IMG/VR virus record: IMGVR_UViG_3300044630_000639
Location: 1 to 34,623 of that record
From: a virus
DNA: 34,623 bases
Reading direction: 5' to 3' (one strand)
Part shown: in pieces, positions 1-7,148 of the stretch
Layout: each line of letters starts with the position of its first letter
Position numbering within the stretch: position 1 is the first letter of the stretch
Notes under the pieces: model-generated
The model's input: only the letters and a program-made list of their open reading frames with translations
The model's database searches: none
Told to the model about the DNA's origin: nothing
Program-made: the position numbers and the translations under genes

Positions 1-42
1 AAAAAACTCGTACGACTCGGTTAAGAATTCATTGGCTCTCAT
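1..42 (-). CDS. Partial leader-bearing protein (5' end only)
   Basis: The first 14 codons of a gene that runs off the window read MRANEFLTESYEFF from an ATG at 42-40. The start follows the stop of the upstream gene by one base (TAA-T-ATG), as in the other tightly packed genes of this cluster. The peptide nearly matches the start of the neighbouring gene (MRAREFITES) and carries L-T-E followed by S, the shape of a T4 gp21 prohead-protease site after a capsid-targeting leader. The body of the protein is outside the window, so its function cannot be judged. Confidence 0.75.
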   Translation of the reverse strand, partial: MRANEFLTESYEFF

Positions 43-43
43 A

Positions 44-526
44 TTAGCTCTTATAATAGAAGTAGTGTATATCTTCTTCTGGATTATACTTTACTACTAA
101 ATCGTCTAACACAAACTCATCACCATATTCGTCAACTAATTGTGCGAATGTAGTAGCATCACCAAAGATGTATTCAATAACATCATCGTCGGTACAATTG
201 CCTTGATAGTTTAAGTCAGCATCTTCAGTTAATTCTGTATCCTTAAACACGCTGTATAGAATAGGGTAGTCTTCATCGCCAACCATACCCGAAGCTACAG
301 GCTGATGCCCGCCCTCACGGCGGATAAAATCAGCAAATACTTCTTGAAACACTTTTTCCGGATTTCTGCGGTAAGCTCTACTAGATTGACAGTCATCAGT
401 AAAGCCTTCAAAGTGTACACGGTAATCGCCTACTTCGTCTACACCAACATCATCTGGTGTTAGGTCATTTAAGAATTCCGCAATTTCAGGATCTAATGAT
501 TCAGTTATAAATTCACGTGCTCTCAT
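44..526 (-). CDS. Acidic protein of unknown function with capsid-targeting-like leader
   Basis: A 160-residue, strongly acidic protein of no family I recognise. It starts MRAREFITES, which resembles the T4 internal-protein capsid-targeting sequence (MKTYQEFIAE followed by A) and contains the I-T-E site that a gp21-type protease would cut. The rest is rich in Asp/Glu (DLTPDDVGVDEVGDY, CTDDDVIEYIFGD) with many aromatic residues and no transmembrane segment. The ATG overlaps the stop of the 233-residue gene (TAATG), so the two are probably co-translated. Inference: a small protein packaged in the head and delivered with DNA. Its molecular role is unknown. Confidence 0.7.
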   Translation of the reverse strand: MRAREFITESLDPEIAEFLNDLTPDDVGVDEVGDYRVHFEGFTDDCQSSRAYRRNPEKVFQEVFADFIRREGGHQPVASGMVGDEDYPILYSVFKDTELTEDADLNYQGNCTDDDVIEYIFGDATTFAQLVDEYGDEFVLDDLVVKYNPEEDIHYFYYKS

Positions 527-1227
527 TATTTTAAACTCAAATCATCGTCTTGTTGTTGACGGTATGCGTTACTTAATTTGTCCATGTACTTCATATTACG
601 TAGGATTTTAAATGCTAGATTTTCTGTGCTGAATTCGCCGCCAGCATCTAATCCTGCACGGCGCATTTTACGAATCTTTTCTGATATACGTTTAATATCT
701 TCTGGATCATCAGCGGCTACAATAGCATGATCAATTTGGCTACGTAGATCTAATACTTTGGCATTAACACTAGCACGATCAATTGATGGCACTTTAAAGT
801 CGGGAGTTTTAAGCCACTTATTGTTTAACAAACTATACACACCTTCGCTAACTGGAGGTTGCGCAACATCTTCTACATATAATTCCACATCATAACCGTA
901 GATAGTAATGTCGTGTCCATCATTCCAAATTTGTTTCTTGGCACGATAGAACGCTTCGGCAATATCATCGCACTGTAGGTCACTGTAGTTAGTAACCACG
1001 TGTACATCAAAGTCACTGAACTTAGTCCAGTTATAGTTGGCCATACTACCTGTTAACACAACATCTTCTACTTTAAAATTAGGAATCTCTAAGTAGCTAA
1101 CAAATCGTTCGGCTATTTCTAACAAGCGATTGCGAACTTCTTCGATGAGTGTGTTATCGTCCCAAGCCGCTGGATTCAGCTGACTGTTATAAGCAACGTT
1201 GTTCTTGGTAAAATCTCTAGCTCTCAT
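526..1227 (-). CDS. Nucleotidyltransferase-fold protein (Pol beta superfamily)
   Basis: A 233-residue protein whose segment TGSMANYNWTKFSDFDVHVV (about residues 59-78) is the G-S...D-x-D signature of Pol beta-type nucleotidyltransferases, with the two metal-binding aspartates in SDFDVH. This superfamily transfers NMP to nucleic acids, proteins or small molecules; the substrate here is unknown. The C-terminal half is helical and basic (KRISEKIRKMRRAG). It begins MRARDFTKNN, sharing the MRARxF start of its neighbours but lacking the hydrophobic-x-E cleavage residues, so its leader may be degenerate. It lies in the same overlapping operon, downstream of the GNAT gene. Confidence 0.8.
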   Translation of the reverse strand: MRARDFTKNNVAYNSQLNPAAWDDNTLIEEVRNRLLEIAERFVSYLEIPNFKVEDVVLTGSMANYNWTKFSDFDVHVVTNYSDLQCDDIAEAFYRAKKQIWNDGHDITIYGYDVELYVEDVAQPPVSEGVYSLLNNKWLKTPDFKVPSIDRASVNAKVLDLRSQIDHAIVAADDPEDIKRISEKIRKMRRAGLDAGGEFSTENLAFKILRNMKYMDKLSNAYRQQQDDDLSLK

Positions 1228-1235
1228 TGTTTATC

Positions 1236-1613
1236 CTAACCGTTTGTAAAATCAAATAACGCATCTTCGCCTTTGTCTGTTAAGGCAGAATTCTGTACCA
1301 ATCCATTGGCTGCTAATGACTGTTGTAGTGCGTCAAAGTCTTTAGTTTGTCCTAGACTATCATAGCCATACCCTAGCTCGTTGTCGTGTGCAGTTTGAAT
1401 TGCTTTTAGCACTAACATAGTGCCGTACCCTTTTCTTTGAAATTCTGGGGAAATACTCACGTCGTGAAATGCATCACCTTCTTCGTCAACACTATATTTG
1501 TATGCGCCTACTTTGACATTTCCGACAAATAATTCCACAGTGAATCCACGAGCAAAGTTACTTTGGCTACTTACTCGAAATTTATTAGTGTTAGTAACTT
1601 CGTTTATCAGCAT
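1236..1613 (-). CDS. GNAT-family N-acetyltransferase
   Basis: A 125-residue protein with the acetyl-CoA-binding motif A of GNAT enzymes in VSISPEFQRKGYGTMLVLKA (about residues 52-71), including the Q/R-x-x-G-x-G/A pyrophosphate loop. It would move an acetyl group from acetyl-CoA to an amine; the acceptor is unknown. The N-terminus MLINEVTN contains I-N-E followed by V, a possible prohead-protease site like those of its neighbours. The start follows the previous stop by one base. It is short for a GNAT domain, with the C-terminal part diverged (ALTDKGEDALFDFTNG), so activity is not certain. Confidence 0.75.
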   Translation of the reverse strand: MLINEVTNTNKFRVSSQSNFARGFTVELFVGNVKVGAYKYSVDEEGDAFHDVSISPEFQRKGYGTMLVLKAIQTAHDNELGYGYDSLGQTKDFDALQQSLAANGLVQNSALTDKGEDALFDFTNG

Positions 1614-1614
1614 A

Positions 1615-2976
1615 TTAGTGTATTGCGTATTCTACACGCTTGCCTTCTTTATCTGTGTACAGCAAACTAACGTCCCATGCTCCATTACCACCTGCACGTT
1701 TAACGTAGATGTGATCTTTAATCCATTCTGCTACACCACCGTCACTATCTCTGCCGCTGATATTTTGTTCTAGGCTGTAGATAAAGATTTGATCGAGATC
1801 TGATATTTCTTGTGTATCGGCACCCCACTCACGACCTGTTTCTTCGGCTAGCGCACGCACATCCCATGGCTGTAAATCCACAGCATTATTGATAGAGACA
1901 ATAAAATCATTTGCTTCGTAATTCCAACTGGTGTAACTTTCGTCAGCATCTGCTGCAGCATCAAAGTCAATTTCGCCTTCTTCCTCGTGGCCTTCTGGAT
2001 ATACATATCCTTTTTCACGTAGGTAATCCCACCAGTAGTCGTCCCCAACTTCCCAATCATTGACTATTTCACTAACATGATCGTTTACGGCTGTTTTAAT
2101 TTTTTCTATTAACGGTTTTAGTACTTCGTCGGAAGCAAAGACTATCCAATCATTCAAATAGCCTTCTGGCATTTCTTCCTGGAAAAACGGTACTAAATTG
2201 CCAAAGCGCACTGTTAGTAAATCTACAATACTGTCTACACTGTTGTCGCCTTCGTCCATAAACTGACCACTAGGGAAGTGTAGTTGATATTTTTCACCTT
2301 CGTAGTCAGGCCGTTTAGGCAGTAGGATATACATTTGTCCATCGCGGGCATACTGCTCGAATCTATTGTTTTCACGTGCGGCTGTACACCATCTAGTGCC
2401 TTGACCATAGTAACAGGCTGCATCTTCGTCATGCGGCACAATAATGCGCACAGCTTCATTTTCGAACGCAGTGTAGGCATCGCCCTTGCTCATAGTTTTA
2501 GCAGCATCCTGTTCTTCTTTGGCCGCTAAGGCGTTACGCAGATCGAGATTTTGTGCAATATCTTCTAGTCCAGCAAAGTCAATGCGACCAATGTCACGAT
2601 ACTCTGCAGGTAAGATTTTTTTAACTTTAAATTCGTGATACATTTTAAGCGCACTGTTACCACGGCTTATTATATCTTCTAATTTGATGCCTTGGTTAGC
2701 ATATACTTTAGTCAACCATTGTACATACTCTTTATTAGGAGTAGGGTCGGAATTTTCAATTACAACCATGATATGGTCAATGATTATTTGACGTTGTTCT
2801 GCTGTAATCGCATCATTAATCTTGATCTTTTGATCAATGAACGCACGGTCTGTGCCTAATTGTGTACCAGAAAGAGTATGGCTCTTGTCCTTACCCAAGG
2901 CCGCAACAAGTTTATTGCCAAAGACATTAACTGTCTTTTCTCTACTGTATTCTCTTAAAAATTCTTTAAATCGCAT
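1615..2976 (-). CDS. Large phage protein with GTRWCTAA motif and capsid-targeting-like leader
   Basis: A 453-residue protein starting MRFKEFLREYS from the ATG at 2976; an in-frame TTG one codon upstream is less likely. The leader has L-R-E followed by Y, a plausible gp21-type site. The central part (about 185-235) has ACYYGQGTRWCTAA followed by F-x-x-Y and K-Y-x-L-H-F, a conserved signature I associate with uncharacterised proteins of large phages. The C-terminal third is acidic and Trp-rich. It overlaps the upstream nucleotidyltransferase gene by 11 bases. No catalytic activity can be assigned from sequence alone. Context suggests it belongs to the same head-packaged set. Confidence 0.75.
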   Translation of the reverse strand: MRFKEFLREYSREKTVNVFGNKLVAALGKDKSHTLSGTQLGTDRAFIDQKIKINDAITAEQRQIIIDHIMVVIENSDPTPNKEYVQWLTKVYANQGIKLEDIISRGNSALKMYHEFKVKKILPAEYRDIGRIDFAGLEDIAQNLDLRNALAAKEEQDAAKTMSKGDAYTAFENEAVRIIVPHDEDAACYYGQGTRWCTAARENNRFEQYARDGQMYILLPKRPDYEGEKYQLHFPSGQFMDEGDNSVDSIVDLLTVRFGNLVPFFQEEMPEGYLNDWIVFASDEVLKPLIEKIKTAVNDHVSEIVNDWEVGDDYWWDYLREKGYVYPEGHEEEGEIDFDAAADADESYTSWNYEANDFIVSINNAVDLQPWDVRALAEETGREWGADTQEISDLDQIFIYSLEQNISGRDSDGGVAEWIKDHIYVKRAGGNGAWDVSLLYTDKEGKRVEYAIH

Positions 2977-3907
2977 CAAACTGTCCTAATATACGCTGTG
3001 CTTCTCTAGTCAATAATGCTTTAGTATCCTCGGCTTTTTTCTTAGCCTCTGGAGTTTCTGCCTTATCAAACTTACTGCTATTAACTGCCTTGCTTATTTT
3101 ACTTATGTAAATTGCTTTGACTTGTTCTATTAGCTCAGGACGACCTAGACTTTCGGCAATGCCAACAATACTGTTAATAGTATTTGAAGTTTTTATTTCG
3201 TCACCCATGCCCGGATACTTGGCTAGACGTGCGCTGATAGTTGGTGCACCGAGAAACTTAGCAATATCTACGGCCCATGTATCAGGATTGTTAGTTATAG
3301 TTCTAAGCTCTGTATCTTTAGTTTGTCTAAAACTAACCGGTACACCATTCTGCAATTTAACCTGTACACCGCGCCCGCCAAAGCTAAGATTTAATGCTTC
3401 TGCCAAGGATGAATATAAACTTGCACTTAGTACACCCTTAACATTGTACTCTGGGCCCAATGCACGACTCCACTGTTCATTCTCATAGTAAGCTGTAACA
3501 AAGTCAACTTGTACATATTGATCGCCTACTTTAATTATAACATTTGTACCGTTGCTAGTCGAGTAGTTTGGGTTACTGTCGCAAAACTCTTTGATAGCTG
3601 AACTGTATGTTTGTTCGTTAGCATTGTCTGACATGTCGGGTAGTCGTGGCACAAAGAAATTAACATCAATGTCACCATACTCGCGTTGAGGATTTTGCGC
3701 AAGGTCACGTTTGTAGTAGGTTGTACTGCCAACCGGTGTGCCTATCTTAACTGGTGCTAGGTCTTTGGTTTTTAAGAAAGCATTTAATGCTTGTTCAAAT
3801 GCAGGTAATGATTGTACAACAACATCAACTAGTGCAGGTGTGATATGTGTACCTTGTGTTAAAGTACTTGCCCAACCGCCTTCTAGAATAAATTCCTTTG
3901 CTCTCAC
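2966..3907 (-). CDS. Nucleotidyltransferase-fold protein with leader, GTG start
   Basis: A 313-residue protein. About residues 55-90 hold PVGSTTYYKRDL and then REYGDIDVNFFVPR, the G-S...D-x-D metal-binding pattern of Pol beta-like nucleotidyltransferases, with a further Asp in QYVQVDFVTAYY as the usual third carboxylate. It starts at GTG (3907), whose last bases form the TGA of the upstream gene (GTGA overlap), which fixes the start. The leader MRAKEFILEGG carries I-L-E followed by G, a good prohead-protease site. The C-terminus is helical and Lys-rich. The substrate is unknown; it may form a functional pair with the next nucleotidyltransferase. Confidence 0.8.
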   Translation of the reverse strand: MRAKEFILEGGWASTLTQGTHITPALVDVVVQSLPAFEQALNAFLKTKDLAPVKIGTPVGSTTYYKRDLAQNPQREYGDIDVNFFVPRLPDMSDNANEQTYSSAIKEFCDSNPNYSTSNGTNVIIKVGDQYVQVDFVTAYYENEQWSRALGPEYNVKGVLSASLYSSLAEALNLSFGGRGVQVKLQNGVPVSFRQTKDTELRTITNNPDTWAVDIAKFLGAPTISARLAKYPGMGDEIKTSNTINSIVGIAESLGRPELIEQVKAIYISKISKAVNSSKFDKAETPEAKKKAEDTKALLTREAQRILGQFDAI

Positions 3908-4641
3908 AGCACTGCCTTCCAGTTCTTAAACCATGCCGCTGAACCTTCACCTACTATCTCTTGACGTGTTTCTGGCAATTGTACATTTTCTTTGCCTAAG
4001 GTTTCACGTGCATCTGCTACTAAGGCATTGTAGTTAGGCAAATTTTTAATCTTAGCTAGTATAGTTTCAACTGATGCTAGATCAGCTGCACTACCATTGA
4101 ATAGTTTGTGTGCAATTTCACTTGGGTCTTTAGAAACGACTTCATTAGTCTCACGATCCATTAGGCCGTTTTTGTATGACCATTTCATGCCCTGTGCTTT
4201 GGCAATTGATGCTAGTAACACATGGCGATGCATGCCTTTGAATGGGCTACCTTCTGGACTACCTGTCATACTAAAACGTTGGAAACTAGGATCACCAAAC
4301 ATAAAATCAGTTTGTACATAGCCATTCTTTGCTTCGCCATTGATGGGTGTTTTAAAATGTACGCTGTCGCCTGTCTTTTTAATGTCAGTAGGTTCAATGC
4401 CTTTCTTTAATAGTTGTTGTACCAGTACATCTTTGCTGATTTTACTCACATCAACTGCTAGGTCTAGGTCGCCACTTGTTTCTTTGTAGCCAGTTGACCC
4501 TAGCATATTGTCTACTAGATTAAGTCCTGTTAATTGCTCTAACCATTTAACTGTAGGAATGACATCTGCACGATTGATACGTCCGGTTGCTTCGCTACCA
4601 TCAGCTAGTTTAAATACATTCCCACCTTCAGTTATTTTCAT
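3904..4641 (-). CDS. Nucleotidyltransferase-like protein with short leader
   Basis: A 245-residue protein with NMLGSTGYKETSGDLDLAVDVSK (about residues 46-68), again the G-S...D-x-D pattern of the nucleotidyltransferase fold, and a later acidic strand QTDFMFGD that could supply the third metal ligand. The N-terminus MKITEGGNVF has I-T-E followed by G. The ATG at 4641 is preceded by AAAGG and, further upstream, by a T4-late-like AATAAATA box (4667-4674), so this is probably the first gene of the leader-bearing operon that continues to position 1. The reaction catalysed is unknown. Confidence 0.78.
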   Translation of the reverse strand: MKITEGGNVFKLADGSEATGRINRADVIPTVKWLEQLTGLNLVDNMLGSTGYKETSGDLDLAVDVSKISKDVLVQQLLKKGIEPTDIKKTGDSVHFKTPINGEAKNGYVQTDFMFGDPSFQRFSMTGSPEGSPFKGMHRHVLLASIAKAQGMKWSYKNGLMDRETNEVVSKDPSEIAHKLFNGSAADLASVETILAKIKNLPNYNALVADARETLGKENVQLPETRQEIVGEGSAAWFKNWKAVL

Positions 4642-4666
4642 ACCGGACCTTTTATACTCTATTAAG

Positions 4667-4674
4667 TATTTATT
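4667..4674 (-). promoter_or_regulatory. Late-type promoter box AATAAATA
   Basis: The minus strand reads AATAAATA, seven of eight bases of the T4 late consensus TATAAATA, 25 bases before the ATG at 4641. The spacing leaves room for a short leader with the AAAGG ribosome-binding site. It would drive the operon 4641 to 1. Confidence 0.55.
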
Positions 4675-4681
4675 TAAAATA

Positions 4682-5743
4682 CTATATGACTGGCCGGGAC
4701 TGGCCTTTACGTTTAATATCCAGTGTTAGACAGTGTATACCGGCTTCCCAGAATACCCCGTGTCTAATAGGACAAACGTGACTATTGACACCTAGACTAT
4801 CTAATAATTTAAATAGTTTAGTATTGTGTGTTGTGAATATAACATTGTGTGGATCAACTACTAATGGATTAAAATCAAAACAGACTTCTTGGGCATATCC
4901 CTTCCATTCATTTAACCAACAGTCTAGCCACTTGTCAGTTATTTTAATTTCTCCAGATAGATAACCATTGGTTAGGGGTGCGGTATTTCTACGTTCCCCT
5001 AATAGAACTCCTACAGGCAGTAGTCGTTTGTGCTGTAATGCATCGGGTACCCATGTTTTATTTTCGCATAAAATTATTTCATCATTGACACTAAAGAATC
5101 CGTGATCAATGTGCCCAAATTTATCTTGAACTATAATACGTCCTTGGGGAGTATTTCTGCGCATCCATTCTAACCCCAATGCCGTGCCTGGACTACGGTT
5201 AGATATTAAGGCATCTCCGTATTTAAACATACAAGCAGTATGCCATAATAGTTTATCTACGTATTTTTCTTTATAGAATTGTTCTCCACTTTCAGTCCAA
5301 TTGTCTGTATCGGTTGTGATAGTGGTCAATTCTGGTGGAGGTTGACTTATCCAGTTGTGCCCTTGTTTAAATAAGTCAGCAAATATTTCATAGTAACTTA
5401 GACTGTCTATATATCTGTCAGGTAATGATGTATATGTTTGATAGACTGTTTCACCGTAGACCATATACTGATCTCGTGGAACCATAGGCGCTGTGGCTAG
5501 TTTAATATCAAAATCGGCAATTCTTATATCTTGATTATTAAGTTTGGGTCGGGGGCGATGTACTTTAACTCCTAGTTTAGAGAGATAATCTGCTAGATTA
5601 TTTAAATCCTCTTTACTCTCTTCTAAGATTCGACTAAAATTGTCAGCTGTTTTTTTAGGTAGTTGCCAATTTAATTCATTGTATAAAAAACAATCGCCAA
5701 CTATAACTTCTTCGAGTGGATCCCACTCTGTCCAACAGGCCAT
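4682..5743 (-). CDS. Amidinotransferase (glycine/inosamine amidinotransferase family)
   Basis: A 353-residue cytosolic enzyme of the arginine-modifying amidinotransferase superfamily. It opens with CWTEWDPLEEVIVGD, the family N-terminal signature. APMVPRDQYMVYGE (about 84-97) is the conserved Asp-bearing strand, GHIDHGFF supplies the catalytic His and neighbouring Asp, and the C-terminal EAGIHCLTLDI supplies the nucleophilic Cys. The family moves an amidino group from arginine to an amine such as glycine through an amidino-cysteine intermediate. All key residues appear present and the length is normal, so it is probably active; the acceptor is unknown. An AACAAGGAT ribosome-binding region precedes the ATG. 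Confidence 0.85.
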   Translation of the reverse strand: MACWTEWDPLEEVIVGDCFLYNELNWQLPKKTADNFSRILEESKEDLNNLADYLSKLGVKVHRPRPKLNNQDIRIADFDIKLATAPMVPRDQYMVYGETVYQTYTSLPDRYIDSLSYYEIFADLFKQGHNWISQPPPELTTITTDTDNWTESGEQFYKEKYVDKLLWHTACMFKYGDALISNRSPGTALGLEWMRRNTPQGRIIVQDKFGHIDHGFFSVNDEIILCENKTWVPDALQHKRLLPVGVLLGERRNTAPLTNGYLSGEIKITDKWLDCWLNEWKGYAQEVCFDFNPLVVDPHNVIFTTHNTKLFKLLDSLGVNSHVCPIRHGVFWEAGIHCLTLDIKRKGQSRPVI

Positions 5744-5754
5744 GTATATCCTTG

Positions 5755-6558
5755 TTATTTACATTTGATTTGTTTTGCTTTGGTTAATGCACCAAAGTCT
5801 ACTGGAAAATCTTTAGTTGTTTTGTTTAAAATTGCACCTGCGGGTAATGGAAATTTAAGACCAGTTTGTTGTTCTACTGTTGCCAAACTAGTTTGTACTA
5901 CACTAATATCATTACCTTGACTACCTTTGTGCTCAAATATAAATGATAACACCTCTTTGGTGGTATTGTCAATGACAATTTTATAAAAGGCATGCGGTAC
6001 AACTACCTTGTTGGTGCCAATTGTTGGGTCTGCCGCACTATAGATAGGACCTGCATATACGGTAATATTAGTATTACGTTGTACTGCCCATCCACGTGTA
6101 TATGTTTCTACTAGTTTCCAAATGCCACGATTTAATCCACCTGATTGTGGCATCATGTTAGTCATTAAGAAACTTTCGTATTCTACCTGTTGATCAAAGC
6201 TCAAGTCACCGTCTGGAGCAACGTGTCCTTTATCGTAACCTGTACCCGCATAGTCATCTGGTTCTGCACGTGAGCCTTTGGGTAAACTAGCATCAGCTAC
6301 GAACGCATTAGTACGTGCAATACAACCAATTGCCTCGGTTGGTGTGATTGTCCAAACTGTCCACACTGGTAATTTAGCCACTGTATCGTTTAATGTAGCA
6401 TAGGCTAATCTACATTGCTGTACACCTTGCTTACCTGTAGGAAAGCCGTATGGTGCTTCTTGTTTGCAAAACGACAATGCTCGAGGAGGTGTTTGATTCC
6501 ACGCATAACTGTTTAAACTTATTAAAAAAATTGATAATGCCAGAATAATTTTGTTCAT
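5755..6558 (-). CDS. Secreted DNA/RNA non-specific endonuclease (NUC1 family)
   Basis: A 267-residue protein with a Sec signal peptide (MNKIILALSIFLISLNSYA, then WNQTP). The mature part has the beta-beta-alpha-metal nuclease core: YDKGHVAPDGDLSF (catalytic His in the D-K/R-G-H motif) followed by MTNMMPQSGGLNRGIWKLVE, whose Asn binds the metal. Such enzymes hydrolyse DNA and RNA without sequence preference, here in the periplasm or outside the cell. A perfect late box TATAAATA lies 19 bases upstream and overlaps the stop of the oxygenase gene. The 5' leader is nearly identical to that of the endolysin gene, hinting at matched late expression. Confidence 0.88.
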   Translation of the reverse strand: MNKIILALSIFLISLNSYAWNQTPPRALSFCKQEAPYGFPTGKQGVQQCRLAYATLNDTVAKLPVWTVWTITPTEAIGCIARTNAFVADASLPKGSRAEPDDYAGTGYDKGHVAPDGDLSFDQQVEYESFLMTNMMPQSGGLNRGIWKLVETYTRGWAVQRNTNITVYAGPIYSAADPTIGTNKVVVPHAFYKIVIDNTTKEVLSFIFEHKGSQGNDISVVQTSLATVEQQTGLKFPLPAGAILNKTTKDFPVDFGALTKAKQIKCK

Positions 6559-6576
6559 TGAAAGATCCTTGTTGTT

Positions 6577-7113
6577 TTATTTATAGATGTAATTTAAGTT
6601 GATGACGCATCTGGTTCGTTGATCTGTACAGGTTGTTCCTGTATGCTCATTATCAGCAGAAAATGCCACTAATCTATTCTCGACGGAGTTGACTTTTGTG
6701 CCATCGGCAAATATAGTGAATCCGTTGTTGGTGTTTACATAGAATACAGCAGTTTTTTTCTCAACATTATCGAAATCGCTGGAGTATTCGATGTCAGTAT
6801 GATAATCATATTGAATTATATCATGTGTGGCTGGTAATAGATTGGCTTTGATTCTCACAAGTTCAATTGTTTTACCTGGCACTACAACTAAGTTGATTAA
6901 TGGAGCTATCATATTAAACCAATCACTGCGCACAGTATAATTATTGTAGAATATATGGGTAAATTGATAATTGTACTTGTCTTCTACTAATGATTTTTCA
7001 TCATACAATACTTTTGTTGGGCACAGATACCATGGAAAATCCGACCCTAGCATAGCAGTTTTAATTACAGAAAAATCTTCATTACTTAAACAATTATCTA
7101 TTATATTATACAT
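6577..7113 (-). CDS. 2OG-Fe(II) oxygenase-like protein
   Basis: A 178-residue protein with the iron-binding triad of 2-oxoglutarate-dependent dioxygenases: Y-D-Y-H-T-D near residue 101 (H-x-D) and a distal His in FSADNEHTG, followed by R-x-x-x-N in QRTRCVINLNY, where the Arg would bind 2-oxoglutarate. TAVFYVNTNNGFTIFADGTKV is the central jelly-roll strand region. These enzymes hydroxylate proteins, nucleic acids or small molecules and are frequent in T4-like cyanophages; the substrate here is unknown. The ATG lies only six bases from a TATAAT box, so the transcript may be leaderless and early. Confidence 0.82.
   Translation of the reverse strand: MYNIIDNCLSNEDFSVIKTAMLGSDFPWYLCPTKVLYDEKSLVEDKYNYQFTHIFYNNYTVRSDWFNMIAPLINLVVVPGKTIELVRIKANLLPATHDIIQYDYHTDIEYSSDFDNVEKKTAVFYVNTNNGFTIFADGTKVNSVENRLVAFSADNEHTGTTCTDQRTRCVINLNYIYK
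6578..6585 (-). promoter_or_regulatory. Late-type promoter box TATAAATA
   Basis: A perfect match to the T4 late promoter consensus on the minus strand, 19 bases before the nuclease ATG (6558). It is built into the last codons and stop of the upstream gene (TAT AAA TAA). Confidence 0.65.
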
Positions 7114-7119
7114 ATTACT

Positions 7120-7148
7120 ATTATATAGTATGTGTAATCGATAATCAA
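7120..7148 (-). promoter_or_regulatory. Sigma70-type promoter, possible leaderless start
   Basis: The minus strand has TTGATT (7148-7143), a 17-base spacer and TATAAT (7125-7120), four of six and six of six consensus matches. The -35 overlaps the TGA stop of the glycine-rich gene. The -10 ends six bases before the ATG at 7113, so transcription should begin at or next to the start codon. Confidence 0.65.

Noticed and set aside
4222-4410. Overlapping plus-strand short frames inside the nucleotidyltransferase genes
   Set aside because: They lie wholly antisense to well-supported genes and lack start signals.
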